From Bufo bufo (lineage: Eukaryota; Chordata; Amphibia; Anura; Bufonidae): DNA of 64,000 nt. The notes under the pieces are model-generated. The model had not been told where the DNA came from. It worked only from the letters and a program-made list of their open reading frames with translations, and ran no database searches. Shown here piece by piece: positions 33,918-44,767 of this stretch. The DNA lies in the NCBI RefSeq assembly GCF_905171765.1, contig NC_053389.1, positions 744,311,146-744,375,145 on the forward strand, written 5' to 3'. The first letter of the stretch is position 1; each line of letters starts with the position of its first letter. Position numbers and translations under genes: made by a program.

Positions 33918-35468
33918 CAGGGAGCGCAGAATTATTAGGCAAGTTGTATTTTTGAGGATTAATTTTATTATTGAACAACAACCATGTTCTCAATGAACCC
34001 AAAAAACTCATTAATATCAAAGCTGAATATTTTTGGAAGTAGTTTTTAGTTTGTTTTTAGTTTTAGCTATTTTAGGGGCAGATCTGTGTGTGCAGGTGAC
34101 TATTACTGTACATAATTATTAGGCAACTTAACAAAAAACAAATATATACCCATTTCAATTATTTATTTTTACCAGTGAAACCAATATAACATCTCAACAT
34201 TCACAAATATACATTTCTGACATTCAAAAACAAAACAAAAACAAATCAGTGACCAATATAGCCACCTTCTTTGCAAGGACACTCAAAAGCCTGCCATCCA
34301 TGGATTCTGTCAGTGTTTTGATCTGTTCACCATCAACATTGCGTGCAGCAGCAACCACAGCCTCCCAGACACTGTTCAGAGAGGTGTACTGTTTTCCCTC
34401 CTTGTAAATCTCACATTTGATGATGGACCACAGGTTCTCAATGGGGTTCAGATCAGGTGAACAAGGAGGCCATGTCATTAGATTTTCTTCTTTTATACCC
34501 TTTCTTGCCAGCCACGCTGTGGAGTACTTGGACGCGTGTGATGGAGCATTGTCCTGCATGAAAATCATGTTTTTCTTGAAGGATTCAGACTTCTTCCTGT
34601 ACCACTGCTTGAAGAAGGTGTCTTCCAGAAACTGGCAGTAGGACTGGGAGTTAAGCTTGACTCCATCCTCAACCCGAAAAGACCCCACAAGCTCATCTTT
34701 GATGATACCAGCCCAAACCAGTACTCCACCTCCACCTTGCTGGCGTCTGAGTCGGACTGGAGCTCTCTGCCCTTTACCAATCCAGCCATGGGCCCATCCA
34801 TCTGGCCCATCAAGACTCACTCTCATTTCATCAGTCCATAAAACCTTAGAAAAATCAGTCTTGAGATATTTCTTGACATTTCAGCTTGTGTGTCTTGTTC
34901 AGTGGTGGTCGTCTTTCAGCCTTTCTTACCTTGGCCATGTCTCTGAGTATTGCACACCTTGTGCTTTTGGGCACTCCAGTGATGTTGCAGCTCTGAAATA
35001 TGGCCAAACAGGTGGCAAGTGGCATCTTGGCAGCTGCACGCTTGACTTTTCTCAGTTCATGGGCAGTTATTTTGCGCCTTGGTTTTTCCACACGTTTCTT
35101 GCGACCCTGTTGACTATTTTGAATGAAACGCTTGATTGTTCGATGATCACGCTTCAGAAGCTTTGCAATTTTAAGAGTGCTGCATCCCTCTGCAAGATAT
35201 CTCACTATTTTTGACTTTTCTGAGGCTGTCAAGTCCTTCTTTTGACCCATTTTGCCAAAGGAAAGGAAGTTGCCTAATAATTATGTACACCTGATATAGG
35301 GTGTTGATGTCATTAGACCACACCCCTTCTCATTACAGAGATGCACATCACCTAATATGCTTAATTGGTAGTAGGCTTTCGAGCCTATACAGCTTGGAGT
35401 AAGACAACATGCATAAAGAGGATGATGTGGTCAAAATACTCATTTGCCTAATAATTCTGTACAGGGTG
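33918..35468 (-). mobile_element. Tc1/mariner transposon with DD37E spacing
   Basis: Inverted ends carry GCAGAATTATTAGGCAA (left) and TTTGCCTAATAATTCTG (right), inside TA-rich flanks. Length is 1551 bp. The transposase spacing sets it apart from the DD34E Tc1 copies in the window. Confidence 0.9.
34224..35250 (-). pseudogene. DD37E transposase, one frameshift
   Basis: The N-terminal segment 35250-34855 (131 codons) has two helix-turn-helix units (LKIAKLLKRDHRTIKRFIQ; KSTRCAILRDM) and an RKK/KPRRK hook. The C-terminal segment 34826-34224 has GGGVLVWAGI, FMQDNAPSHASK and [15 protein letters not shown]. The first Asp (WTDEMRVSLDG) is readable in the C-terminal frame just upstream of its first Met. 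From the second Asp to the Glu there are 37 residues. The segments differ by one frame, with the shift near 34860-34870 in LKCQ. Otherwise the length (about 342 codons) is normal. DD37E is described for the TRT lineage of Tc1/mariner; that placement is an inference. Confidence 0.9.
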
Positions 35469-35492
35469 TATATATATATATATATATATATA
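35469..35492. repeat. (TA)n microsatellite between two Tc1/mariner elements
   Basis: About 12 TA units join the DD37E element to the next element. Confidence 0.95.
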
Positions 35493-36542
35493 CACTCACC
35501 TAAAGAATTATTAGGAACACCTATTCTATTTCTCAATAATGCAATTATCTAGTCAACCAATCACATGGCAGTTGCTTCAATGCATTTAGGGGGGTGGTCC
35601 TGGTCAAGACAATCTCCTGAACTCCAAACTGAATGTCAGAATGGGAAAGAAAGGTGATTTAAGCAATTTTGAGCGTGGCATGGTTGTTGGTGCCAGACGA
35701 TCCGGTCTGAGTATTTCACAATCTGCTCAGTTACTGGGATTTTCACACACAACCATTTCTAGGGTTACAAAGAATGGTGTGAAAAGGGGAAAACATCCAG
35801 TATGCGGCAATCCTGTGGGCGAAAATGCCTTGTGGATGCTAGAGGTCAGAGGAGAATGGGCCGACTGATTCAAGCTGATAGAAGAGCAACGTTGACTGAA
35901 ATAACCACTCGTTACAACCGAGGTATGCAGCAAATCATTTGTGAAGCCACAACACGCACAACCTTGAGGCGGATGGGGCTACAACAGCAGAAGACCCCAC
36001 AGTACCACTTCATCTCCACTACAAATAGGAAATAGAGGCTACAATTTGCTCCGAGCTCACCAAAATTAGACTGTTGAAAACTGGAAAAATGTTGCCTGGT
36101 CTGATGAGTCTCGATTTCTGTTGAGACATTCAAATGGTAGAGTCCGAATTTGGCGTAAACAGAATGAGGAACATGTATCCATCCTCTGTATGGCTACTTC
36201 CAGCAGGATAATGCACCATGTCACAAAGCTCGAATCATTTCAAAATTGGTTTCTTGAACATGACAATGAGTTCACTGTACTAACTGGCCCCCACAGTCAC
36301 CAGATCTCAACCCAATAGAGCATCTTTGGGATCCTGGTGGATAAGGGAGCCTTCGTGCCCCTGGATGTGCATCCTCAAATCTCCATCAACTGCAGATGCT
36401 ATCCTATCTATATGGGCCAACATTTCTAAAGAATGCTATCAACACCTTGTTGAATCAATGCCACGTAGAATTAAGGCAGTTCTGAAGGCAAAAGGGGTCC
36501 AACAACCGTATTAGTATGGTGTTTCTAATAATTCTTTAGGTG

Positions 36543-36545
<3 letters not shown>
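35493..36545 (+). mobile_element. Tc1-like transposon, shortened, 1053 bp
   Basis: Inverted ends contain CACCTAAAGAATTATTAGGA (left) and AATAATTCTTTAGGTG (right) next to TA. The element is about 500 bp shorter than full Tc1 relatives, so the interior has lost sequence. Confidence 0.85.
35641..36514 (+). pseudogene. Tc1-like transposase, fragmented
   Basis: The ATG at 35641 opens MGKKGDLSNFERGMVVGAR followed by a helix-turn-helix (ISQSAQLLGFSHTTISRV), then shifts frame. Later pieces give RLIQADRRATLTEITTRYN, TTRTTLRRMGL, a SDESRF-type site near 36100 in another frame and a C-terminus ending CYQHLVESMPRRIKAVLKAKG. The region of the second Asp is damaged. Several frameshifts and deletions, so inactive. 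Confidence 0.85.

Positions 36546-36577
<32 letters not shown>
36546..36577. repeat. (TA)n microsatellite between two Tc1 elements
   Basis: About 16 TA units lie between the second and third elements of the Tc1/mariner row. Confidence 0.95.
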
Positions 36578-36580
<3 letters not shown>

Positions 36581-38167
36581 TGCTCAAAAAAATAAAGGGA
36601 ACACTTAACCAACACAATGTAACTCCAAGTCAATCACCTTCTGTGAAATCAAACTGTCCACTTAGGAAGCAAAACTGGTTGACAATCAATTTCACATGCT
36701 GTTGTGCAAATGGGATAGACAACAGGTGGAAATTTATAGGCAATTAGCAAAACACCCACAATTAAAGGTGTGGTTCTGCAGGTGGTAAACCACAGACCAC
36801 ATCTCAGTTCCTATGCTTCCTGGCTGATGTTTTGGTCACTTTTGAAGGCTGGCGGTGCTTTCACTCTAGTGGTAGCATGAGACAGAGTCTACAACCCACA
36901 CAAGTGGCTCAGTAGTGCAGCTTATCCAGGATGGCACATCAATGTGAGCTGTGGCAAGAAGGTTTGCTGTGTCTGTCAGCGTAGTGTCCAGAGCATGGAG
37001 GTGCTACCAGGAGACAGGCCAGTACATCAGGAGACGCGGAGGAGGCCGTAGGAGGGCAACAAATCAGCAGCAGGACCGCTACCTCCGCCTTTGTGTAAGG
37101 AGGAACAGGAGGAGCACTGCCAGAGCCCTGCAAAATGACCTCCAGCAGGCCACAAATGTGCATGTGTCTGCTCAAACGGTCAGAAACAGACTCCATGAGG
37201 GTGATATGAGGGCCCGACGTCCACAGGTGGGGGTTGTGCTTACAGCCCAACACTGTGCAGGACGTTTGGCATTTGCAAGAGAACACCAAGATTGGCAAAT
37301 TCGCCACTGGCACCCTGTGCTCTTCACAGATGAAAGCAGGTTCACACTGAGCACATGTGACAGACGTGACAGAGTCTGGAGACGCCGTGGAGAACGTTCT
37401 GCTGCCTGCAACATCCTCCAGCATGACCGGTTTGGCATTGGGTCAGTAATGGTGTGGGGTGGCATTTCTTTGGAGGGCCGCACAGCCCTCCATGTGCTCG
37501 CCAGAGGTAGCCTGACTGCCATTAGGTACCGAGATGAGATCCTCAGACCCCTTGTGAGACCATATGCTGGTGCGGTTGGCCCTGGGTTCCTCCTAATGCA
37601 AGACAATGCTAGACCTCATGTGGCTGGAGTGTGTCAGCAGTTCCTGCAAGACGAAGGCATTGATGCTATGAACTGGCCCGCCCGTTCCCCAGACCTGAAT
37701 CCAATTGAGCACATCTGGGACATCATGTCTCGCTCTATCCACCAACGTCACGTTGCACCACAGACTGTCCAGGAGTTGGCAGATGCTTTAGTCCAGGTCT
37801 GGGAGGAGATCCCTCAGGAAACCGTCCGCCACCTCATCAGGAGCATGCACAGACGTTGTAGGGAGGTCATACAGGCACATGGAGGCCACACACACTACTG
37901 AGCCTCATTTTGACTTGTTTTAAGGACTTTAACATCAAAGTTGGATAAGCCTGTAGTGTGTTTTTTCCACTTTAATTTTGAGTGTGACTCCAAATCAGCC
38001 AGACCTCCATGGGTTGAAAAATTTGATTTCCATTTTTTAATTTTTGTGTGATTTTGTTGTCAGCACATTCAACTATGTAAAGAACAAAGTATTTCAGAAG
38101 AATATTAAAATTTATTCAGTTCTAGGATGTGTTATTTATGTGTTCCCTTTATTTTTTTGAGGCAGTG
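36578..38167 (+). mobile_element. Tc1-family transposon, copy 2
   Basis: Inverted ends CACTGCTCAAAAAAAT and its complement (with one extra G near the right end) are flanked by TA. Length is 1590 bp. Same family as 3308-5124. It keeps the 66 bp that copy 1 has lost and lacks the 290 bp insertion. Confidence 0.95.
36877..37901 (+). pseudogene. Tc1 transposase, intact catalytic half
   Basis: From 36951 the frame is open for 316 codons to the natural stop. It includes the second helix-turn-helix, the RRRGGGRRR hook, [33 protein letters not shown] and [10 protein letters not shown], with 34 residues between the second Asp and the Glu. The natural start is at 36877 ([12 protein letters not shown]), but one G missing after GCTCAG relative to copy 1 puts that start out of frame and into a stop. 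The catalytic domain alone looks intact; the first helix-turn-helix is lost. Expression from the internal Met is unlikely to give normal end-binding. Confidence 0.9.
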
Positions 38168-38230
38168 TATATATATAGGTAACAAGGCAGTACTCCGGAC
38201 TTGTAGGTGAAAAAACGGATCCTTTATTAC

Positions 38231-39237
38231 TGTAGGCAGGGAAAAATGAGCTGGTCACCTTCTAAAGCTTCCCTTAATAGCCCTAGTCTCCTGGCTTTAT
38301 GAAGCCGCCTTCAATGGTAAGGGAGCTCATACCCACGTACTTAGAAGTCTAGGAATCCCTGCATCACCCTCAATATCGTGACAGGGCAGAGACCTCTGTT
38401 CATCCATCACAACGGATAAAAGGCATCTCCAGAGGCCCAGTAGCTGTCAGGGAGAAAGACTGAATGCAGTAACTGATCGGCAGGTAAGTACACAGTGTAA
38501 CAACAGAACACTAGCAACAACCAACACTTACCTGCCGCAGCAGAGATGGAAAGATGGCACCAACATCTACCTGGACCTCCATGCAAACACCAGATGCACA
38601 GAAGCTCCAGGCAGCGCTGCATACAGGCTTATGGTTCACCCCTCCGGGAAACCAGCCCCCTTCTTGAGGTAACACACACAAAATGGGAAAACGTCAAACG
38701 TCCATGCAGGCCAGTACACACCTACATGAAACAAACACCCAGATGTATAACAAACCTCCAACTCAAACCCATACCATAAACAACACACCAGAAGGGGAAG
38801 GAAGACAAGGAGGAAACACACAGTATAACATCACAGTTGACATTGCAAAGAACATCGATGTCAAACTTGGATGGCCCTCAGATCTCATCCATGCACAGAT
38901 CAAGCATCTCTCATGCAAGGCAGACAAACCAAAACTGTTCTCAGTCTCCAAGCTAAAGTATTATAAAGAGACCTGAGACCACACCCAACTCACACTTTTC
39001 TCCAGCAGTGAATTAACCCCACACACCACACAGCAGGGAGACACTACTTAAAGGGGAATTGCACACACAAGCAAAAGGCAACAGATTGCCGCAGACAACA
39101 GCTTGCATGGCCAGCAAGTCACGGCGCACACAGCAAAACCCGTGACACTGCACAAACAAGCCAAAACCGCAACACTTTGCCACCGGCAACCGACAAGGCT
39201 AGCAACAGTGTCACGGCATACACCATAGGCTGTGACA
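38231..39237. mobile_element. LTR-type insertion, 1007 bp, 5 bp target duplication
   Basis: Starts TGTAGGCAGG, ends GGCTGTGACA, and is flanked by ATTAC at 38226-38230 and 39238-39242. Removing it restores the PLE 2 inverted arm. It may be a solo LTR or a short non-autonomous LTR element. It contains a 97-codon frame (38683-38976) with an orderly C-terminal stretch (IAKNIDVKLGWPSDLIHAQI) whose nature is unknown. Confidence 0.7.
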
Positions 39238-39450
39238 ATTACACCATATGAAATGTCTTATCTCATCTCATTGGAGCCTTTGTCAAGAAGTGATAACAGT
39301 GCTCTTTCAAGTATAAAAGTTTAAAGGTGAAATATTAATATTACATGAATTTGTTACCAAACATATTTAATCAATAAATCATGATTACAGTGAAACTATA
39401 AAGACTCAATTTATAAAATTTCATATACAATATGAGTGCCTCTACTCGGA

Positions 39451-39927
39451 TAGGACTGTGGACGTGGGCACGCCAGTGTCCCAGTCCACAGTCGGTACAT
39501 ACCCCACAACTCAATACATGGAATTGGAGAAAAAGAAGTGTCCAAGATAATCCCAAATGGCTCAGAGATGTAGGGAGGGACATGTTGTGGACAGCCTTGT
39601 AAGTATTTTGTTAGTATTTTGAAACTAAATTCGCTGGGCAATGGGGAGCCAGTGAAGGGATTGGCAGAGGGGAGAGGCAGAGGAGTAATAGGGTGAGAGG
39701 TGGATTAGTCAGGCAGCAGAGTTGAGGATAGATTGGAGGGGTGCAAGAGTGCTAGATGGAAGGCCACAGAGGAGAATGTTGCAGTAGTCTAGGCAGGAGA
39801 TGATGAGGGTAGGCAGGAGATGATGAGGGTATGTACAAGCATTTTTGCAGATACAAAGTTAAGGAAAGCACGGATGCGGGAGAAATGAATCGAAATCAAC
39901 AAGTTCTTGTTCTGTGTCTGTCCAAAG
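39451..39927. other. Unrecognised repeat-like sequence
   Basis: Includes a purine-rich stretch (GGCAGAGGGGAGAGGCAGAGG) and a 23 bp tandem duplication of GTAGGCAGGAGATGATGAGG at about 39787-39832. It resembles the 3' part of a known-looking dispersed vertebrate repeat, but I cannot name the family. No gene is seen. Confidence 0.35.
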
Positions 39928-40514
39928 TAGTGATGGGCGGCAGGGGCTATATTCAAATTTGCAATATTTCACGATTATTTTGTAGAATATTCGTCATATA
40001 TTCGAGAATTCGAGATTATATTCTAGATTGCGAAAATCAGCAATGTATTATTTGCATAATACGCGCAAAATACCGGCGTGGGTCACTTATGCTACATTTT
40101 TCAAGCTGGTATAAGTTTCCTGAGACTGGAGAAAATGCTTGACACGGCAGAACATTAGAATAGCTTTATATGCAGATAGAGTGCTCCGATATATTTGCGC
40201 TTGCAAATTTTCGGCAATTAATGATGCGCATATTTTTTCGCAATACGTGCAACTTGTATAGTAAGGGGCAGGCAACTTTTCTATTGGTTGCTAGGGATGT
40301 TGCTAAGCTGTGACAAAGCCTTCTCATTGTGCCACAAGCTAGAAGAAGGGAGGGATGATCACCTAATGTGTACTGTATTAAAAAACTAAACCAAAAAAAC
40401 AACAAATATTCGTCATTCCGAATATATAGCACTATATTCAAAATATTGGCGAATTCTCAAAGTGCCGATATTCTTGAAAAAAATTTGCTTTTCGAATATT
40501 CGTGCTCAGCACTA
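39928..40514. mobile_element. Non-autonomous hAT element, 587 bp
   Basis: Ends TAGTGATGGGC and GCTCAGCACTA are flanked by GTCCAAAG (39920-39927) and GTCCAGAG (40515-40522), seven of eight identical. Subterminal TTCGAATATTCG motifs relate it to the foldback element at 31232. Non-coding. Confidence 0.82.
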
Positions 40515-40769
40515 GTCCAGAGTAGGAAGACGTCATCTATGTAACGCCACCACCTCAGAACATGTATGGCACGCTCGATCCCCGGCCACATGGAGTCCAA
40601 ATTAATAGAGTGAGTGCCCCACGATAGTAATTATTATGATTATTTTTATTGATTTAATCACCAATATGAACTTTGTCCACTTATAATTGGAACACAATTG
40701 TATGTTTTATAATACTGAACATCGATTATGGGTACACATGAATTCATGCACATATACTTACCAATTAAC

Positions 40770-41025
40770 ACTTGGAGATTTTTGTAATATGAAATTTTAT
40801 GAATTGAGTCTTTATATTTTCACTGATAATTATGTTTATTGATTAATTGATTATGTTTGGTAACAATCATGTTCAGATTAAGTTTCACCTATATATACTT
40901 GTAAAGAGCATGTTATTACCTCTTGACAAAGGCTCCAATGAGATGAGCTGAAACGTTGCATATGGTGTAATAAAAGGATCCGTTTTTTCAACTACAAGTC
41001 CGGAGTGCTGCCTTGTTACCTTTCT
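40770..41025 (+). repeat. Direct pLTR arm of PLE 2 with hammerhead-like remnant
   Basis: Mirror of 39243-39450 plus 38172-38230. Around 40921-40965 the order TTGACAAAGGCT, AGCT, GAAACG matches a worn hammerhead (core no longer CUGANGA). Confidence 0.65.
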
Positions 41026-41129
41026 TTATTAACTGAGGATTTTTTGTCTGGAATCCATATCAATGACTGTTGCACCTGGCAATTGTGTGTGCTGCTATTG
41101 TACCTAATTTTGGTTTATTTTTTGGATTA

Positions 41130-42567
41130 CACAGCTAGCACCACTCTCATGGATCAAGCCACTGGACCTTTGCTCCCTGATGTGTTTTCCTACACTAAGG
41201 AGGATGAGGAGCAAATCTTGAGAGGCACGGTAAGAGATGTTACCTTTTTATCCACACCATCTGTCTTAGACTTAACAAAGAAATAGGAGTTTGATTCTAA
41301 AAGACTCATTAATTTGGAATTGCATCTTGTCACCCTCAGTGAATATCACCATATGCATAGAATCCCGAGGGGTATACGCTCAATTTTAAGACCTGACTTT
41401 TTTCCTAATAATACTGAGTTTTGTGCCCGCTTTGCACACATCTCCAATAAATACTCACTAGACATTATCTTACTGAATGTTATATTCTTACAGAAGGAAG
41501 TCTTCTCTTAAAATGTACATCTCCAACAGACAAAGCTGGAGTTGAAAGCACGGTTATCAGTAGATGAATCAGAAAAATATTTTTCCAATTGTAGGAATCA
41601 CCTTCAAAAACTCAAGGAGGATTGACAATCTACCAAGAGAAAGAAATGGCAATGTGATATGAAGGACTATAGAACTGGTTGCATCTATTGTTGGCAAGGA
41701 GACCAACAAAATAGCAGACGGGGGATAATAGGAATACGACACAAACCCCCATAAGATCTAAAAAGATGGGACATGTGACCACGACTAATGTGGCTATTGA
41801 ATAACTGACACAGAGTACACCTTCAGGTAAAACTAATGCCTCCATCTCGACCACTCATTTTTTAGGACGAGGTCCAGATCCAGCCGGACAAGACGAGGAG
41901 GCCGCCGACCACAAAAATGGAGCAAGAAACAAACAGGCTACAAAAGAAACCATAGTGGTAAATATCTCTTCTTTTCCCCTTACTCTTGCACAGACCACAG
42001 TCCTTAAAAAAGTTCTGTTGCTCTGTCACATGAGAGATACTGATTGGTTTCAAACAGAACTTGACTCACATACATTTTTTAGGCTGATAAAACTTAAAGT
42101 GATGACGTACCGATACCAATGCTGAGCTTACACTTGAAAAAGCACAATTGTTTGTTAAGAAAGATTTTATACCATCCATCAACCATTTGGCCATTGATAC
42201 ATTTATGAATGCCATGAGAATTAATTTAGAACAACTGAAAATGTATAGAGGGAATAAGAGGAGCAATATATCCAGAGCAGAGTCTTTATCTCTACAGGAT
42301 TTAAGTAAAAACTCAAGACTGACCATTAAACGGCAGATAAGGTGGTAATCATGAACACTACAGATTATGTAAAATAGATCACCAGATAGTTGAGTAATGT
42401 GTACTGCAAACTGTCTGGTGACCCCTAAATTTGACATCTTGAGACGTATTCGGGGTATTTTAGATCAGGCAAAAGAAAAAGGGATCATTGATGAGAAATT
42501 ATATTCATTCCTTTATGTTGACCGCCCACGTACTCCTGTATTTTACGTATTACCGAAGATACCGTAC
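41130..42567 (+). pseudogene. PLE 2 reverse-transcriptase N-terminal part, decayed
   Basis: Pieces in changing frames: an N-terminal piece (41149-41283) with LLPDVFSYTKEDEEQILRGT, a region near 42280-42345 reading SLSLQDLSKNSRLTIK, and 42397-42567 reading KFDILRRIRGILDQAKEKG, then VFYVLPKIPY, the counterpart of ATFYGLPKVHK in PLE 1. The frame is cut at 42567 by hAT sequence before the catalytic core. Many stops, so inactive. Confidence 0.75.
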
Positions 42568-42570
42568 ATA

Positions 42571-42953
42571 AAAAGTGATGGACGAACATCGGCCGGGACT
42601 ATTCGCGATCAAATGTTCGCGAACCGCGCGTTTGCGGTGGGCCCTATTCACTTTAATGGCAGGCGAACCTGAAAAGCGTTCAGGTCATATTTGCAGCCAG
42701 CAAACACTTACTAGAAGTACACAAATTGTCCCACAACATGGACAGTTTTATACCAGAGGGGGATCATTGGAAAAAATTCCCACAAAAAATATGTATTTTA
42801 ATCAGGGGCCATTTTTATGCATCTTAAAGGGAAACTCCCAAAAATGTGCCCTGCTGGAGCCTAGAAAATTTTTATTTCCTATCGTTTTGATGTATACAAA
42901 TGTGCAGCACTCCACATTTTTGTATCCTGCAGAGTCCATAAAAAAAATGCATA
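42571..42953. mobile_element. Truncated hAT end fragment
   Basis: Begins AGTGATGGACGAACATC and is homologous for about 170 bp to the left end of the element at 45772 (shared GGCGAACCTGAAAA and CCCACAACATGGACAGT). No right end is found before the MITE at 42954. Confidence 0.65.
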
Positions 42954-43499
42954 TGTTAAAGCAGGGGTCCTCAAACTACGGCCCGCGGGCCACATGCGGC
43001 CCGCCGAGGAATCTGATCCGGCCCGCCGGGTCTGTTTAACAGTTAACCTTTAAGCATGCTCAGGCTCTGCTCTCCTCCTCCTGCTCTCCTCCTCCTGCAC
43101 CCTGGCTCCCTCCCTCCGATGTCAGCTCTGCTCCGGCGGTACGTGACTGCTCACTGACGTCACTCGCCTGCTCCTCTCAGGCGACGCAGGTGACGCTGGT
43201 GCGTGACCTACAGTGAGCGAGTTAGCGCCGCCGCCGCCCGCCCGCTGTCTGCTTCTCATATCACCGCCCGGAGCAGAGAGAAGAAGCCTCAGGCTCAGGG
43301 ACAGCCTGGACAACTGTGGGTGCGTCAGTGTGGCACTTAACATTTTAATATTAACAATGGGGAGACAGTGTGTGGTGGGCATTTTTTACAATGGGGGGGG
43401 GTGGCGGGGCCGATGCCGGGGACATGAAAATGGCGGCCACTTGTCTGTGGGGGACATGAAAATGGTGGCCACTGTGACAGTGGAAAAAAAAAAAAACGG

Positions 43500-43736
43500 G
43501 CAGTTAGCTGGGTTGGCATGCTCTCATTTCAAACTCAAAGAGACTTGGATAACAAAATGCCAGTCTGCCTGTCAACAGGTCAGTCAGAGTGACACTTGGA
43601 TAATGAAATATCAGGGTGCCAGTCTGCATTTCAATAGGTCAGATTCTGACCTATTGAAATGCAGACTGGCACCCTGATATTTCATTATCCAAGTCTCTTT
43701 GGGAAACAATTGAGAGCATGCCAATCCAGCCAACTG
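43500..43736. repeat. Large imperfect palindrome
   Basis: Centre at 43644 (GTCAGA-T-TCTGAC). The inner arms of about 60 bp are nearly perfect; the left arm holds an extra roughly 50 bp partial tandem copy. It could form a long hairpin. Confidence 0.85.
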
Positions 43737-43936
43737 TCAGTTTTATTTCCATGGGGCAACCATGATAATAAAATAGCATCCTACTTATATACGCATTTCC
43801 TTTTAGGCCCGTTATATAGGGAGAACCCCGTCCGTTATATAGGGAGAACCCCGTCAGGGACTGATCTTGTCTTCATAGAAAAGACTGCAAGAGGTAAGTG
43901 TCCACGTGTGAGGGGGGGGGGGGGAGAGGCCTGTAA

Positions 43937-44046
43937 GTGGGGGTTCTGGTTTGGAATGGCTATATAAGCAGGAAGATCCTATTTTAGTGTCATGGTTGTC
44001 CCATGGAAAGGATCTTCCTGCTTATATAGCTATTCCAAACCAGAAC
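43937..44046. repeat. Hairpin, arms about 42 bp
   Basis: GTTCTGGTTTGGAATGGCTA at the left is mirrored by TAGCTATTCCAAACCAGAAC at the right; stems are nearly perfect around a short loop. Confidence 0.85.
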
Positions 44047-44260
44047 GTCAACTGAAGTGTAAAATAGATTACTGATTAAAGGGGTCTCCTTGATAGAAAT
44101 ACTAAGATTTGATAAGCGTTTCCTTTTCAGTGTTCGGATTTAGAACGTATCAATTTGGCCCGTTATATAGGGAGATATAACAGAACCCCATCAGGGACTG
44201 AGCTGGTCTGGATAGAAAAGCCTGCAAGAGGTAACTGTCCACACTGCCCCCATTGTCCTA

Positions 44261-44513
44261 TAGGTGCAGGTCCCACCGCTGGGACCCGCACTGATATAGA
44301 GAACAGAGCCCCGAAAGTGAAGGAGGGCGCACTGCGCATAAGCAGCCGCCGTCCATTCATTTCTATGGGGCTGCCGAAAATAGCTCGGCTATTTCCGCCA
44401 GCCTCATAGAAATGAATGGGAGCATGGGCAGTGCATGCGCAGTACACTCCCATTCACTTTCGGGGCTCCGTTCTCTATATAGGTGCGGGTCCCAGCAGTG
44501 GGACCTGCACCTA
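44261..44513. repeat. Hairpin MITE-like segment
   Basis: TAGGTGCAGGTCCCACCGCT at the left pairs with AGCAGTGGGACCTGCACCTA at the right, with further pairing inward (TTTCGGGGCTC, TTCATTTCTATG). Probably a separate MITE captured in the hAT. Confidence 0.7.
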
Positions 44514-44629
44514 ACGATATTCCCCTATTGTCCAAGATGGGAATACCCCTTTAAAAAATATAGTCCGGCCCTCCAATGGTCTGAGAGACAGTGAAGTGGC
44601 CCCCGGTTTAAAAAGTTTGAGGACCCCTG

Positions 44630-44765
44630 TGTTAAAGGGTTTCTACCACCACATTTTGACCTAATTGGCTGTCAGACACTAGCAATTGTCTGCTCTACCT
44701 AACCATGCTATTGTAATTCCTGACAGCAAATTAGGTCAAAATGTGGTGGTAGAAACCCTTTAACG
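44630..44765. mobile_element. Palindromic MITE split by the Charlie-like hAT
   Basis: Arms GTTAAAGGGTTTCTACCACC and GGTGGTAGAAACCCTTTAAC extend inward to AATTAGGTCAAAATG. The original left tip is 42954-42961, where the hAT inserted after exactly 8 bp. TA dinucleotides lie outside both original ends (42952-42953, 44766-44767), suggesting a TA-targeting family. Confidence 0.85.
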
Positions 44766-44767
44766 TA

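Larger units (their letters stand above)
38170..42570 (+). mobile_element. Penelope-like retroelement PLE 2, decayed and interrupted
   Basis: An inverted pLTR arm (38172-38230 plus 39243-39450) mirrors a direct arm (about 40770-41025): GTAACAAGGCAGTACTCCGG at the left and its near complement at the right. A decayed RT frame follows (41130-42567), ending where a hAT fragment begins at 42571. Two later insertions, an LTR-like block (38231-39237) and a hAT MITE (39928-40514), lie between the arms. The layout is the same as PLE 1. Confidence 0.75.
42962..44629. mobile_element. Charlie-like non-autonomous hAT, 1668 bp
   Basis: Ends CAGGGGTCCTCAAACTACGG and AAAGTTTGAGGACCCCTG are the classic vertebrate hAT-Charlie type. 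A perfect 8 bp duplication, TGTTAAAG (42954-42961, 44630-44637), flanks it. The interior is non-coding and consists largely of three hairpins (about 43500-43736, 43937-44046 and 44261-44513). Confidence 0.92.

Noticed and set aside
43213..43677. 154-codon plus-strand frame
   Set aside because: Lies within the palindromic non-autonomous hAT and runs across a hairpin; composition follows the repeat.
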